A DNA stretch of 64,000 nucleotides from Saprospiraceae bacterium (GCA_016715405.1 JADKAE010000002.1:248001-312000); one strand, 5' to 3'. Positions 8,601 through 17,456 are shown, counted from the stretch's first letter. Notes: generated from the sequence alone by a model not told the origin. Program-made: numbers and translations.

Positions 8601-10160
8601 CTTCATCTCCCCCACACTTTCATACCGCGCCCAAGCCTGTGGCTGCGTAGCCCGAAAAATAATATCACTTACCCCGGCAGGAATGCCCGGCGTGTACTTG
8701 GAAAGGGTTTGGTAAATATCCCGTGGCGAGGAAAACCCCGCGTAAGTGGAAAACCGGTGCGGGTGCAGCATCTCAAATAACAAAATGCCAAGCTGGTAAA
8801 TGTCGGTTTTTTTGTTGACGACACCCTGCTCGGCCTGCTCGACGGGCATATAACCCCTGGTGCCGAAGATGTTCTGCTTGATGATGGTTTGGTATACGTA
8901 CATCGTTTGACCAGGTGCAGGAGGACCCGGGTATACGATGGTGGCATTGGGGTCAGTGGGCAGCGGCGGAGCGTATATGGTGCGTGGCGACAACATCGTT
9001 TTTTTGTCGAATTGGGCCTCCAACTGAAATCCCTTGAGGTAACTCACATCAAAATACAGGAAGTCGAGGATGATGGGCTCGTAAGTTGAGGTGAGGATGA
9101 TGTTCGAGGGTTTGATGTCGCCGTGGATGACGCCTTGTACCAACTGCCCGTCGGCGTTGTAAAATTCGAGCCTGTGGGCGAAATCGATGGCGTCGACTAT
9201 TTTTTTATAAATACCAATTAGCTGCAATACGTTTTCTGTGGTGAGTTTGTATTTGGAAAACTCGTCGATGCGGCTGCCCTGGATGTAGTCCATGGCGATG
9301 ACGAGCCGCTGGGAGCCTTCTATCTGTTCACTGCTGAGGTGGTAGGTGTGTACGATATTCGGATGCTGTAATTGTGGTATGATGGTGTTGCCCTCTACCA
9401 GCATTTTCCGGAATTCGTCGGAGAAGTAATTGATGCCGTGTGATATTTTGAGCGCTACCCGGTGGCCGGTGATGCTGTGCGCCGCTTCGTATACGGCTCC
9501 AAAGCCCCCCGAGGCAATATAGCGTTCGATTCGATAGCCCTGGACGACCTGTCCGACGATGTTGCTTTTGATGTATTCCGGCACCTGGCCAAATACCGTG
9601 GGATAAGCTATCGTGCGGTTGTCGGGGTTGATGAGCACGGTGGGGGCGTTTTCTATGCTCATCGGAGGCGCTTCGGGTGCTTTCGGCTGGGGGCTGTTGT
9701 AGGTATGGATAATCGATATAAGCGACTCGGCGATATCGCTGTAGGGTTTGTCGGGGGTTTCCCACTGCGGACTGCTCAGCGGGAGTTCTTTATCCGGCAG
9801 CATATTCATCCAGCTAATCTTGGTGAATTGCCAGGGGCAATAGCGGGTCAGCACAGGCACTACCAGCAGCGCTTTTTCTTTGTGTAGCTTGAGGATGAGG
9901 TCGAGTTGGTCTTTATAATAAAAATCAGAAGCTATAAAATCCGCGCTGATGAGCAGGATGACGATGTCGGAGTCCGATATTTTTCCGGTGATGACGTCTT
10001 GTATATTTTCGCCCAGTTCTACAAGATCGCTGTGCCATAGTTGGTCTATGAGATGCAGGTGTTTCAATACGGCGAGGTGTTTTTCCAGCCGTTCGAAAAA
10101 GTCTTTGTCTTCTTTTGTGTAAATGATATTAAGTTTCACCCGCCTGGTATTTTTCAGCAC
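8580..10160 (-). CDS. TIR domain - Ser/Thr protein kinase fusion
   Basis: 526 aa, apparently cytoplasmic. Residues 8-150 are a TIR domain (NIIYTKEDKDFFERL, IVILLISADFIASDF). The position that usually carries the catalytic Glu of NAD-cleaving TIRs appears to be Gln (FYYKDQL), so it may be an adaptor. A Hanks-type kinase follows from about residue 208: G-loop ASGGFGAVYEA, Lys in VALK, HGDIKPSNI (HGD in place of HRD) and DFL in place of DFG. The activation segment GTRGYMPVEQ is present. The start at 10160 is a GTG inside a heptamer repeat; a GTG at 10139 (then KLNIIY) is an alternative. The last residues DVLMC come from the repeat array. Role (signalling or defence) is not settled. Confidence 0.82.
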   Translation of the reverse strand: MLKNTRRVKLNIIYTKEDKDFFERLEKHLAVLKHLHLIDQLWHSDLVELGENIQDVITGKISDSDIVILLISADFIASDFYYKDQLDLILKLHKEKALLVVPVLTRYCPWQFTKISWMNMLPDKELPLSSPQWETPDKPYSDIAESLISIIHTYNSPQPKAPEAPPMSIENAPTVLINPDNRTIAYPTVFGQVPEYIKSNIVGQVVQGYRIERYIASGGFGAVYEAAHSITGHRVALKISHGINYFSDEFRKMLVEGNTIIPQLQHPNIVHTYHLSSEQIEGSQRLVIAMDYIQGSRIDEFSKYKLTTENVLQLIGIYKKIVDAIDFAHRLEFYNADGQLVQGVIHGDIKPSNIILTSTYEPIILDFLYFDVSYLKGFQLEAQFDKKTMLSPRTIYAPPLPTDPNATIVYPGPPAPGQTMYVYQTIIKQNIFGTRGYMPVEQAEQGVVNKKTDIYQLGILLFEMLHPHRFSTYAGFSSPRDIYQTLSKYTPGIPAGVSDIIFRATQPQAWARYESVGEMKADVLMC

Positions 10161-10203
10161 TTAGCACTTAGCAATCCTAAATGAACAATGACCGGCCTTA
10201 TGG

Positions 10204-10365
10204 ATTTTTAGGGCTACCGTTCTTAGTGGCAATTTTAATCAAAGGCCGGCTACCAAGCGCCCTTGTTTGAGCCCGGCAAAGTTCTTCCCGGCTTTGACCA
10301 GGTGAACTTTGGCGGGTGAGTTTGGGCGCGCGACAAAAAATTGCCACTTAGAACGGTCTAAAAAT
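10204..10365. repeat. Imperfect inverted repeat of about 30-bp arms
   Basis: Left arm ATTTTTAG then ACCGTTCT and AGTGGCAATTTT (10204-10236). The right arm 10337-10365 is its reverse complement with a small gap. About 100 bp lie between the arms. It could be a MITE-like remnant; no transposase is present. Confidence 0.6.
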
Positions 10366-10390
10366 ACATAAAGCCTTGATTTTTCTTTTG

Positions 10391-10424
10391 TTACTTTTCT
10401 TTTTATCAAGAAAAAGAAAAGTAA
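10391..10424 (-). terminator. Hairpin downstream of the hydrogenase operon
   Basis: Perfect 14-bp stem (TTACTTTTCTTTTT against AAAAAGAAAAGTAA) with loop ATCAAG. It lies 55 bp after the stop of the maturation protease gene, on the side where transcripts would end. Function as a terminator is inferred; the stem is AT-rich. Confidence 0.5.
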
Positions 10425-10478
10425 ACCAGGCATGGCATGCCCTCCATGCTGTCAAATTCGGGATAAATGGCGGCAATA

Positions 10479-10940
10479 CTAAGTCCTATCGGCAATTTGC
10501 AAATTAAAAAAATCAATTGCTTGCGCCAAATTTTGCAACGCGTGTGCGCTAAGCCCATCGCCAAGCTGCCATTGCTCGCCGCTGATAAGCAAACACCAGG
10601 TTTTGGGCGTAGCGTCAAACAGCTCGTTGCAGAGATGCACCACGGCGGGTGGTTCCAGGCGGTGGGAGGTATAGGTGGGTTGTGGTTTGCCCTCACAGGG
10701 CGCCCATTGGAAGGGCGTTTCGCCGTTTTGCCAGGCATCTACGAATACCACTTGCCCGGCGCGGCTGATGAGTTCGGCGTCTTCTACCTGGAGTTGATAG
10801 CGATAGAGAATCTCGCCGTCAAAGCGGCCCAGTTCGGCTATGGCGTCGGCGAAAGCCCAGCCGAGGCCGTCATCGCCGCGGGCGGAGTTGCCCACGGCGA
10901 TGAGGAGTTTGTGGCTGTTATCAGGAGCGGAGGCGTTCAT
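10479..10940 (-). CDS. [NiFe]-hydrogenase maturation endopeptidase
   Basis: 153-aa HyaD/HoxW-type protease that removes the C-terminal tail of the large subunit after nickel insertion. It carries the family signature GNSARGDDGLGW (nickel-sensing Asp) near residues 17-28 and VDAW near residue 67. Its start overlaps the end of hoxH by 20 bp, so it is the last gene of the hydrogenase operon. The large subunit upstream has a tail of about 25 residues after its last metal ligand, which fits the need for this enzyme. Confidence 0.88.
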   Translation of the reverse strand: MNASAPDNSHKLLIAVGNSARGDDGLGWAFADAIAELGRFDGEILYRYQLQVEDAELISRAGQVVFVDAWQNGETPFQWAPCEGKPQPTYTSHRLEPPAVVHLCNELFDATPKTWCLLISGEQWQLGDGLSAHALQNLAQAIDFFNLQIADRT

Positions 10941-12372
10941 CGATGGTTTCTCCTTGTGCGTTGATCAATGATACTTGCAGCGGCATCTGCCCGATGGCGT
11001 GGGTGGCGCAGCTCAGACAAGGGTCGTAGGCCCTGATGGCCACCTCTACCTGGTTGAGCATGGCGTCGGTGATGGTCGGATGTCCGCCCATGGACTGGCG
11101 GGCGACTTCGCGCACGGCCCGGTTCATGGCTTCGTTGTTGTGCGTGGTGGACACGATGAGGTTGCAGCGGGTGAGCTTGCCCCGCTCGTTGGCTTCGTAG
11201 TGGTGGATGAGCGTGCCCCGTGGCGCTTCTACCACGCCGATGCCTTCGGAGCGCCGTTGCCCCGTGCGCACCAGGTCGCTGCCCAATATGTCGGGATCGT
11301 GGAGCAGGTCGCGCACAATCTCGGCACAGTGCAGCAATTCGATGAGGCGGGCCCAGTGGTAAAACATGGTGCGGTTGTTGGGCATGGCGCCGCTGTATGC
11401 TTTAAAGTCCTGCCGCTCTTGTTCGGCCAGCGGCGTCGTGATGTAATCGCAGACGTTGATGCGGGCCAGCGGGCCTACGCGGTTCCAACCTTTGTCGCGC
11501 CCCAGGTGGGTGAGGTAGGGGAATTTGAGGTAGGTCCAGCGCTCTACGCCTTCTGAGAAATACCTTCGGTAGTGTTCGTCGGGCGCGTCTTTGAGGGTGA
11601 TATTGCCCTGGGCATCGATAGCCCGCAGCCGGCCGTGGTAGAGTTCGAGTGCGCCGTCGGCATTCACCAGGCCCATGTGTCCCGAGGGGTAGGCGGCAAA
11701 TACGTCGAGCCAGCCGGCATTTTTTTCGTGATAATCTTTAATAAAAGCCAACACCTCCAACGACCATTCGATCATCTGGTCTACCGACGGCAACTCCTGC
11801 CCGTCCAGGAAGTAATCGCGTTCTTCGGCCGTCATCGACTTGTACACGCCGCCGGGCACCGCAGCGATGCCGTGGATGCGCTTGCCGGCGATCACGCGGA
11901 TGATCTCCTGCCCAAATTTGCGCATCAGGATACCCTTGCGCGCTAGTTCTTTGTTGGCAATGGCCACTGCGGCCACGTTGCGTTGTTCAACCGGCGCATC
12001 GAGGCCGAAGAGCAGGTCGGGCGCCGCCAGATAGAAAAAGTGGAGCGCGTGCGATTGGAATATCTGGCCGTAGTGCAACAGCCGCCTGATCTTGTCGGCG
12101 GTAGGCGATAAGTCCTCGGGGTCGAGGCCCTCCAGGCGGTCGACCGCTTTGGCGGCGGCCAGGTGGTGACTCACCGGACAAATGCCGCAGAGGCGTTGTA
12201 CCAGCGCGGGCACTTCCCAGTAGGGGTGGCCCTGTATGAATCGCTCAAATCCGCGAAATTCTACGATATGGAACCTGGCCTCGCTCACCTCGTTGTGATC
12301 GTCGAGATGCACGGTAACGCGGCCGTGGCCTTCTACCCGGGTGACCGGGTCTATGATGATTTTTTTTCCCAC
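10921..12372 (-). CDS. hoxH: NAD-linked [NiFe]-hydrogenase large subunit HoxH
   Basis: 483-aa catalytic subunit of a group 3d soluble bidirectional hydrogenase, which couples H2 oxidation/formation to NAD(H). The [NiFe] site ligands are visible: RLCGICPVSHH (Cys62, Cys65) and DPCLSCATHA (Cys452, Cys455, His458). About 25 residues follow His458 and should be cleaved on maturation. The start is a GTG 2 bp after the stop of the fused hoxU-hoxY gene. The group 3d call rests on the HoxF/U/Y companions in the same operon. No hyp or nickel-uptake genes are in the window. Confidence 0.93.
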   Translation of the reverse strand: MGKKIIIDPVTRVEGHGRVTVHLDDHNEVSEARFHIVEFRGFERFIQGHPYWEVPALVQRLCGICPVSHHLAAAKAVDRLEGLDPEDLSPTADKIRRLLHYGQIFQSHALHFFYLAAPDLLFGLDAPVEQRNVAAVAIANKELARKGILMRKFGQEIIRVIAGKRIHGIAAVPGGVYKSMTAEERDYFLDGQELPSVDQMIEWSLEVLAFIKDYHEKNAGWLDVFAAYPSGHMGLVNADGALELYHGRLRAIDAQGNITLKDAPDEHYRRYFSEGVERWTYLKFPYLTHLGRDKGWNRVGPLARINVCDYITTPLAEQERQDFKAYSGAMPNNRTMFYHWARLIELLHCAEIVRDLLHDPDILGSDLVRTGQRRSEGIGVVEAPRGTLIHHYEANERGKLTRCNLIVSTTHNNEAMNRAVREVARQSMGGHPTITDAMLNQVEVAIRAYDPCLSCATHAIGQMPLQVSLINAQGETIDERLRS

Positions 12373-12374
12373 GG

Positions 12375-13646
12375 TTAGTCGTATTTAAATTCCGATTTGA
12401 TGATAGAGTAATCCGCGCCGAAAAGGATGTTTTTCAACACCTTCCAGATATGACTGGCATCGGGCGGGCATCCCGGAATGTAATAGTCAATTTCTACCAA
12501 TTCGTTGCAGCCGTACACGCGGTCGAGCAGTTCGGGCAGGTCTTCGTGGTGGGGAATCACCTTGCCCTGTTCGAGGTCGGAGGTGGCGTGGCCGTAGGCT
12601 TCGTTGAGGCATTCCTCCAGCGGCACAAAGTTGCGCATAGCCGGCAAGCCGCCCCAGATGGCGCATTCGCCGACGGCGACGAGAATGTCGCAGTTGGCCC
12701 GGAAGGCTTTGAGTACCTCGATATTTTCGTCGTTGCAGCAGCCGCCTTCGATGATACCCACGTCGCAGCGCTTGGTAAATTTTTTGATGTCGGTGAGCGG
12801 CGATTTGTTGATTTCCACGACTTCAATGACGTCGAGGAGTTCTTCGTCGATGTCGAGCAGCGACATGTGGCAGCCGAAGCAGCCCGCCAGCGAGGTAGTG
12901 GCGATCACTTTTTTGGGTTGGCCTTTCAGGGGCGCCATGCCCGCTTTGGGCGTAGACACCGTCTGGCCGGCATCCTGCAGGTCGTATTTGCGTTCGCCGC
13001 GCGGCCGGGGCTGCGTTTTGCCGCGCACGAGAATAGCGCCGGTGGGGCACAGGTGCATGGCCTTGATGGCTTCTTCCTCGTCGAGTTTGGCCTCCTGGTC
13101 ATAGTCTACGCGCACTTCGGTAGACGCTCCCCTATTTAGAAAACTAAACACGGGAAAGCCGTCTTTGGTATTCACCTCTTCCACACAACGGCGGCAAAGG
13201 ATGCAGCGGTTGTGTTCCACAACGATGCGCTTGGGCCGGTAGTCGATAAAGCGGTTGAGGAAAAGGTGAGGAAAACGGCTGATCGTGACGCCCAGCCGGT
13301 AGCCCAGGCCTTGCAGGTCGCAGTCGCCGCTTTTTTCGCAAGCCGGACAGAAGTGGTTGCCTTCGGCAAACATCATCTCTATCATCGCCTTGCGCGCATC
13401 GTTGAGTTCGGGTACGTTAAACTCTACCTGCATGCCTTCTTTGGCCTTGATGGTGCAGGCGGCAAAGGCCTTTTTATCCACTTTTACCATACACACGCGA
13501 CAGGTGCCGAGGGGCGGGTCGATGTGCTCGTAATAACAAAGCGAAGGAATCTTGATGCCGTTGGCAGCGGCGGCTTTTACCAGGTTTTCCCCTTCGGGCG
13601 CCTGGCAGGGTTTGCCGTCTATCGTGAAATTTACTGTTTTTTTCAT
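12375..13646 (-). CDS. Fused HoxU-HoxY: diaphorase Fe-S subunit plus hydrogenase small subunit
   Basis: One frame of about 423 aa covers two proteins that are normally separate. The first 230 residues are HoxU: N-terminal [2Fe-2S] domain (LCYYEH, GTCRVCMV, AACTIKA), the His-Cys [4Fe-4S] segment (HFCPACEKSGDC) and a ferredoxin-like part (RCILCRRC, HLCPTGAI). A linker of about 35 residues follows. HoxY then begins at TTSLAGCFGCHMS, with GGCCNDEN, VGECAIWGG and IPGCPPDASHIW supplying the proximal cluster ligands. The ATG at 13646 (MKKTVNFTIDG) is chosen over the longer frame to 13802, which only overlaps hoxF. It starts 22 bp after hoxF. Confidence 0.88.
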   Translation of the reverse strand: MKKTVNFTIDGKPCQAPEGENLVKAAAANGIKIPSLCYYEHIDPPLGTCRVCMVKVDKKAFAACTIKAKEGMQVEFNVPELNDARKAMIEMMFAEGNHFCPACEKSGDCDLQGLGYRLGVTISRFPHLFLNRFIDYRPKRIVVEHNRCILCRRCVEEVNTKDGFPVFSFLNRGASTEVRVDYDQEAKLDEEEAIKAMHLCPTGAILVRGKTQPRPRGERKYDLQDAGQTVSTPKAGMAPLKGQPKKVIATTSLAGCFGCHMSLLDIDEELLDVIEVVEINKSPLTDIKKFTKRCDVGIIEGGCCNDENIEVLKAFRANCDILVAVGECAIWGGLPAMRNFVPLEECLNEAYGHATSDLEQGKVIPHHEDLPELLDRVYGCNELVEIDYYIPGCPPDASHIWKVLKNILFGADYSIIKSEFKYD

Positions 13647-13668
13647 AACAAAAAGGTTATCCGGGTGA

Positions 13669-15403
13669 TCAGGAAGTCTGTTCAACGGCCTCGCGGTAAT
13701 CGCCCAGGGCGCGGTCGAGGTCAAAGCCTTTTTCGCGGCCTTTGGCGCGCACGCGTTGCTGGAAGTAAGCCGGGAATTTCTGCATGGCGTTGATAAGTGC
13801 ATGCGCCGAGGCTTTGCCCAGTCCGCAGCGACTGGCCACGCCCAGCAATTGCCCCCACTGCCTGATCTCTTCGAGGTCGGCGGGACGGGCCAAGCCGCGC
13901 TTCAGCAATTCGAGTTTGCGGCTCAGGAGAAAATTGCCGGCCCGGCAGGGCGTACACACTCCGCAGGATTCTGTTTTGAAAAATTCCGTGAAGTTGATCA
14001 TCACCTGCAGCAAGTCGCGCTGGGTGTTGAACACCATTACCGAACCGCCGCAGAGCAAGTCTTCGTGACAGATACACCGGCTTTGTTCGGCTGCAGGCAC
14101 ACAAATGCCCGAGGGGCCGCTCACCTGGATAAAATAGGGGTCTTCCGCGCCGCAAAAGCCCAGCAGTTCGCCCACGGTCATACCCCACTCTATTTCGTAA
14201 ATACCCGGAAACTTGCAGTCGCCCGCCACGCTGAGCAGTTTGGTGCCCGGCGAGCCGGGGGTACCCAGGCTGCGGAAAGCTTTGGCGCCCAATTCGATAA
14301 TACGGGCTGCCGCGCAAAGCGTTTCCACGTTATTAACCGAGGTAGGCTGGCCGAGGTAACCGCGTTCCACCGGAAAAAACACCTTGGGCCAGGGTTCGCC
14401 GCGTTTGCCCATGAGGGAGTCGAGCAGGGCGGTTTCTTCGCCGCACACGTAGGCGCCGGCGCCCATCTGGATGCGTATATCGAAAGTAAAGGGCTCTTTT
14501 GCCGGCGTAGGCTGGCCCAGCCATCCCAGCTGCTTGTAGGTAGCGATAGCGGCTTCCAGTCGCGGCAGCAGGTAGCGGTATTCGGCGCGCAGATAAATGA
14601 TACCCTCTGCCGCGCCGATGGCGTAGCCGCCGATCAGCATGCCCTCGATGAGCAATTCGGGCAGGCGGTTCATCAGCACCCGGTCTTTGAACGTACCAGG
14701 TTCTCCCTCGTCGGCGTTGCACACCAGGTAGTGTTGCTCGCCGGGGTTATTGCGGCAAATCTGCCATTTGTCGGCCGTAGGAAAAAAAGCGCCGCCCATA
14801 CCCAGCAGGTGCGCCTCGCGAATCTCGTCGATCACCTGTTGGGGGGCTTATCGTCGTGAGGCGTTGCAGCGCCCGTCCCGGCGCAAAGTCGCGGAAGAAA
14901 ATTGCGCGGTCGCCGGGTGGCACATAGCGAAGATGGTCTTCCACCGTATCGGCCAGTTCGGCCAGCGAAGCGCCGGCCCGCAGGGCGCTGATAAGTTGGA
15001 ACACCCGCTCGGGCGTGACCTTTACAAAAGGATAAAAATTGATCAGCATAGCGGGCTCCTGGTCGCTGAGACCGATACAGGAAGTATCAAAGAGTCCGAA
15101 CTGCCCGGTAGAGTCTACGCCGCCCCAGTGGCCGCCGGTAGCCTGTTCGAGCGCTTTTCGGATCGCCGCATACCCTTTCAATTCCGACAAGATGCTGTTG
15201 TTGAGATAAATAATGTACCTACCCGCCGGCTTGCGGTGGAAGAAGTGGTAAAACGTGCAAACCCCTTCCACTTCAATGGCGGAGACATCCAGTTTGGCAG
15301 CAATGTCGAAAATGTCTTGGTTGGAAACAAATCCTTTGGCGTCCTGGCAGGCCCACAACAGATTGAGCAGTTGCGTTTTTTCAGAATGATGCGTTGTTGT
15401 CAT
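13669..15403 (-). CDS. hoxF: HoxF: NuoE-NuoF fused diaphorase subunit (one frameshift)
   Basis: FMN/NAD(H)-binding subunit that exchanges electrons with NAD. The upstream frame (14747-15415, ATG at 15403) is a NuoE-like domain in which few of the usual [2Fe-2S] cysteines remain (GVCTFYHFF, TSCIGLSDQEP), as is known for fused HoxF proteins. The downstream frame (13669-14835) is NuoF-like: GMGGAFFPTADKW, NADEGEPGTFKDR (FMN), GAGAYVCGEETALLDS, and ESCGVCTPCRAG plus a later RCGLGK for the [4Fe-4S] cluster. Removing one base from the six-G run at 14841-14846 joins them (ISPQQVIDEIREAHLLG) into about 577 aa. First gene of the operon. Confidence 0.85.
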
Positions 15404-15797
15404 AATTGCCAGCATTTGTTAGGATAGCCTCCTTCTGCAGGCTATCAAAAAAACATGGCTTTTGCTTTGCTAAGACTCTCGTAAGTTACGCCAAACAGAA
15501 ATGCGAAGCAAGAAGAAAGGGGGTGGGTTAGTGTGATTTTTACACTAGTATTACGGTGAGAAAAGTCATTGCAATGCGTTGGATCTTGATGTTGGATGTT
15601 GGATGCTGGATGTTGGATTGTTAATTTCAATTGTGGTGCAAAACCTACCATTTATCCTCGTCTATTTGCCTGCAATCCAGCAGCGAAGCTTCAAGCTCCC
15701 AAATATTTTTCGATAAGAAAAATGAAATAAAATAGAACAATCATTTGTTTTATAATAAAACTAATCGCATTTTTGCCTCAGCAAACAACCCACCACC
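15404..15797. other. Gene-free stretch upstream of hoxF and of the Panacea gene
   Basis: Contains the hoxF leader hairpin and a GATGTTG heptamer run at 15581-15620. This spacer should hold both divergent promoters, but I do not see a convincing TAnnTTTG element for either. Confidence 0.5.
15423..15446. promoter_or_regulatory. Hairpin/palindrome in the hoxF leader
   Basis: GATAGCC and GGCTATC form a perfect 7-bp stem around a 10-nt loop, 20 bp upstream of the hoxF ATG. It could be an operator or an RNA hairpin near the ribosome start site; nothing in the sequence decides this. Confidence 0.4.
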
Positions 15798-16593
15798 ATG
15801 CCAAACTCAGAACCATCCCAACAACAAATAGGCCGGCGGATCATGCAGTTGCGCAAGGCGAAGGGACTGTCACAAGAGGAACTGGCCAAAAGCATCGGCA
15901 TGTCGCGACCTTCACTGGCTCAGATCGAACTGGGCAACAGAGGCATTGACGTGTTGGAATTGCGTAAGCTGGCGCTGGTATTGGCATTCTCTCGATGAAT
16001 TGTTGTCGCCTGATTATGCAATACCGAAAGAAGTAAGCTTGGTGAGCGAGCCTTCGGCAACTCAATACGCAGTCAGGGTTTCTGTGCCCGAACTGAATGT
16101 GGTTAAATTGAAAAATGTGCTGCTCTATATGCTGGAACGCTGTGCGGGCAAGCCCAATTTGGGGGAATTTGTATTGAATAAGCTGCTCTATTTTTGCGAT
16201 TTTAATTATTACGAACTTTACGAAGAGCATCTCACGGGAGCTAGGTACAAAAAGCTCCCCTACGGCCCCGCGCCGGAAAATTTGGATAACATCATTACCC
16301 AAATGATAGCGGATGGCCATTTGAAGCGAGTCAAGACCACTTATCAAGGATTTCCGCAAATCCGCTATCTGCCATTGGTTAAAGCGGACTTGACAAAGTT
16401 TTCCGCCGCAGAAAAAACGGTAATAGATGATGTTATCCAGCAAATGAGCGATTGGAACGCGAATATGATCAACGATTATACGCATAAAGATATGCCCTGG
16501 CTGGCTACCGATGAAGGGGATTATCTTAGCTATAATTTAGCTTTTTACCGAGAGCTGCCCTATTCTGTTCGGGTGTATAATAATGAAAATTAA
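15798..16593 (+). CDS. XRE-HTH - Panacea (DUF4065) antitoxin (one frameshift)
   Basis: Antitoxin of a type II-like TA pair. The first frame (15798-15998) is a complete Cro/C1 helix-turn-helix (MQLRKAKGLSQEELA, GMSRPSLAQIELGNRG). The second (to 16593) is the Panacea/SocA-like domain (NKLLYFCDFNYYELYEEHLTGARY, KLPYGPAPENL, then the DWNANMINDYTHKD ending). Adding one base near 15990 gives LAFSLDELLSPDYAIP and one protein of about 265 aa. Panacea domains are known as antitoxin modules that pair with many unrelated toxins. The HTH should autoregulate the operon. The next gene starts 5 bp downstream. Confidence 0.8.
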
Positions 16594-16598
16594 GTGTA

Positions 16599-16943
16599 AT
16601 GCAAGTTGAGAGGTTACCCGAATACGACAAGGATTTGAAACGATTGCTCAAGAAATATCGAACACTGGAAGTTGACATGGAAGATGTGGTAAAGGTATTG
16701 AAAATCAAGCCTGATGCACGCCCTCCTTTCAGTTATCGAATCGATGGGCTGGGTATTACTACTTGTGTCATTAAAGTAAAAAAAATTGCCAGCGATAGCT
16801 TGAAAGGAAGAGGGAGTAATTCAGGTTTCAGGCTCGTCTACGCTTATTTTCAATCAGAAAAGCGAATTGTATTGGTAGAATTATACCACAAGAATGAGAA
16901 AGAAAATGAGGACAGGCAAAGGATAATTGGCAATTTCACATAA
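16599..16943 (+). CDS. RelE/ParE-like toxin partner of the Panacea antitoxin
   Basis: 114-aa small basic protein. The C-terminal part SNSGFRLVYAYF followed by RIVLVELYHKNEKEN fits the RelE/ParE fold of mRNA-cleaving or gyrase-targeting toxins, and it begins with EYDKDLKRLLKKY like other members. It lies 5 bp after the XRE-Panacea gene in the same direction, so toxin follows antitoxin in one operon. Active-site residues cannot be assigned with confidence. Target is inferred only from the fold family. Confidence 0.75.
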   Translation: MQVERLPEYDKDLKRLLKKYRTLEVDMEDVVKVLKIKPDARPPFSYRIDGLGITTCVIKVKKIASDSLKGRGSNSGFRLVYAYFQSEKRIVLVELYHKNEKENEDRQRIIGNFT

Positions 16944-17044
16944 AACGGATAACCTACAACCCACAACTGACTTTTATCATTCCCCGCATTTGGCAATCTG
17001 CCTAACTTTCCCGACATTACACATTAACCAACTAAAACAAGCGT

Positions 17045-17455
17045 ATGCAAAAAGTAATTATCAATGGATTGATCGCCGGCGTGGTGCTCCTGATTGTGAG
17101 CGTCGGCATTTTGTATGTGTCCATCCGCATTTTTCCTGCGATGATGGAAGAATACTACGACACCGATGTCTTTAGAGGCGGGGGTACCAAGGCTATGCTG
17201 TATTATGTGCATCCCTTTATTCTCGCCCTGGCTCTGTCGTGGTTTTGGGAGCGGTTTAAGGGACTTTTCAAAGGATCTTTTATCTTTAGGGGGCTGGAAC
17301 TGGGCCTCGTGTACGGCCTGGTTGCGATACTGCCTACGATGTGGATCACTTTCAGCGCTATCAACGTATCCGAAATGATGGTACTGAGCTGGTGGGCATA
17401 CGGCGTCGTTCAAGCGACTGTAGTAGGCTTGATATTGGCCAAGTTGAATCCGTAG
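17045..17455 (+). CDS. Small multi-pass membrane protein, unknown function
   Basis: 136 aa with about four hydrophobic segments: residues 5-28 (INGLIAGVVLLIVSVGILYV), 52-68, 85-105 and 112-132. It carries no motif I recognise. The stop at 17455 is 1 bp before the ATG of the GMC oxidoreductase gene (17457), so the two are probably co-transcribed, which hints at a membrane partner role for that flavoprotein. Confidence 0.7.
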   Translation: MQKVIINGLIAGVVLLIVSVGILYVSIRIFPAMMEEYYDTDVFRGGGTKAMLYYVHPFILALALSWFWERFKGLFKGSFIFRGLELGLVYGLVAILPTMWITFSAINVSEMMVLSWWAYGVVQATVVGLILAKLNP

Positions 17456-17456
17456 T

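Larger units (their letters stand above)
10161..10478. other. Gene-free stretch between hydrogenase operon and TIR-kinase
   Basis: Holds a heptamer run (CTTAGCA) at the start of the kinase gene, a large imperfect inverted repeat (10204-10365) and an AT-rich hairpin (10391-10424). The minus-strand frame at 10239-10433 encodes only this repeat and is not taken as a gene. Confidence 0.6.

Noticed and set aside
10239..10433. 64-aa minus-strand frame after the hydrogenase operon
   Set aside because: Its sequence only translates the inverted repeat and the AT hairpin; frames like this recur in Bacteroidota intergenic repeats and show no protein features.
12450..13139. Long plus-strand frames opposite the hydrogenase genes
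   Set aside because: GC-rich antisense shadows of hoxU-Y, hoxH and hoxF; the minus-strand proteins carry all metal-binding motifs.
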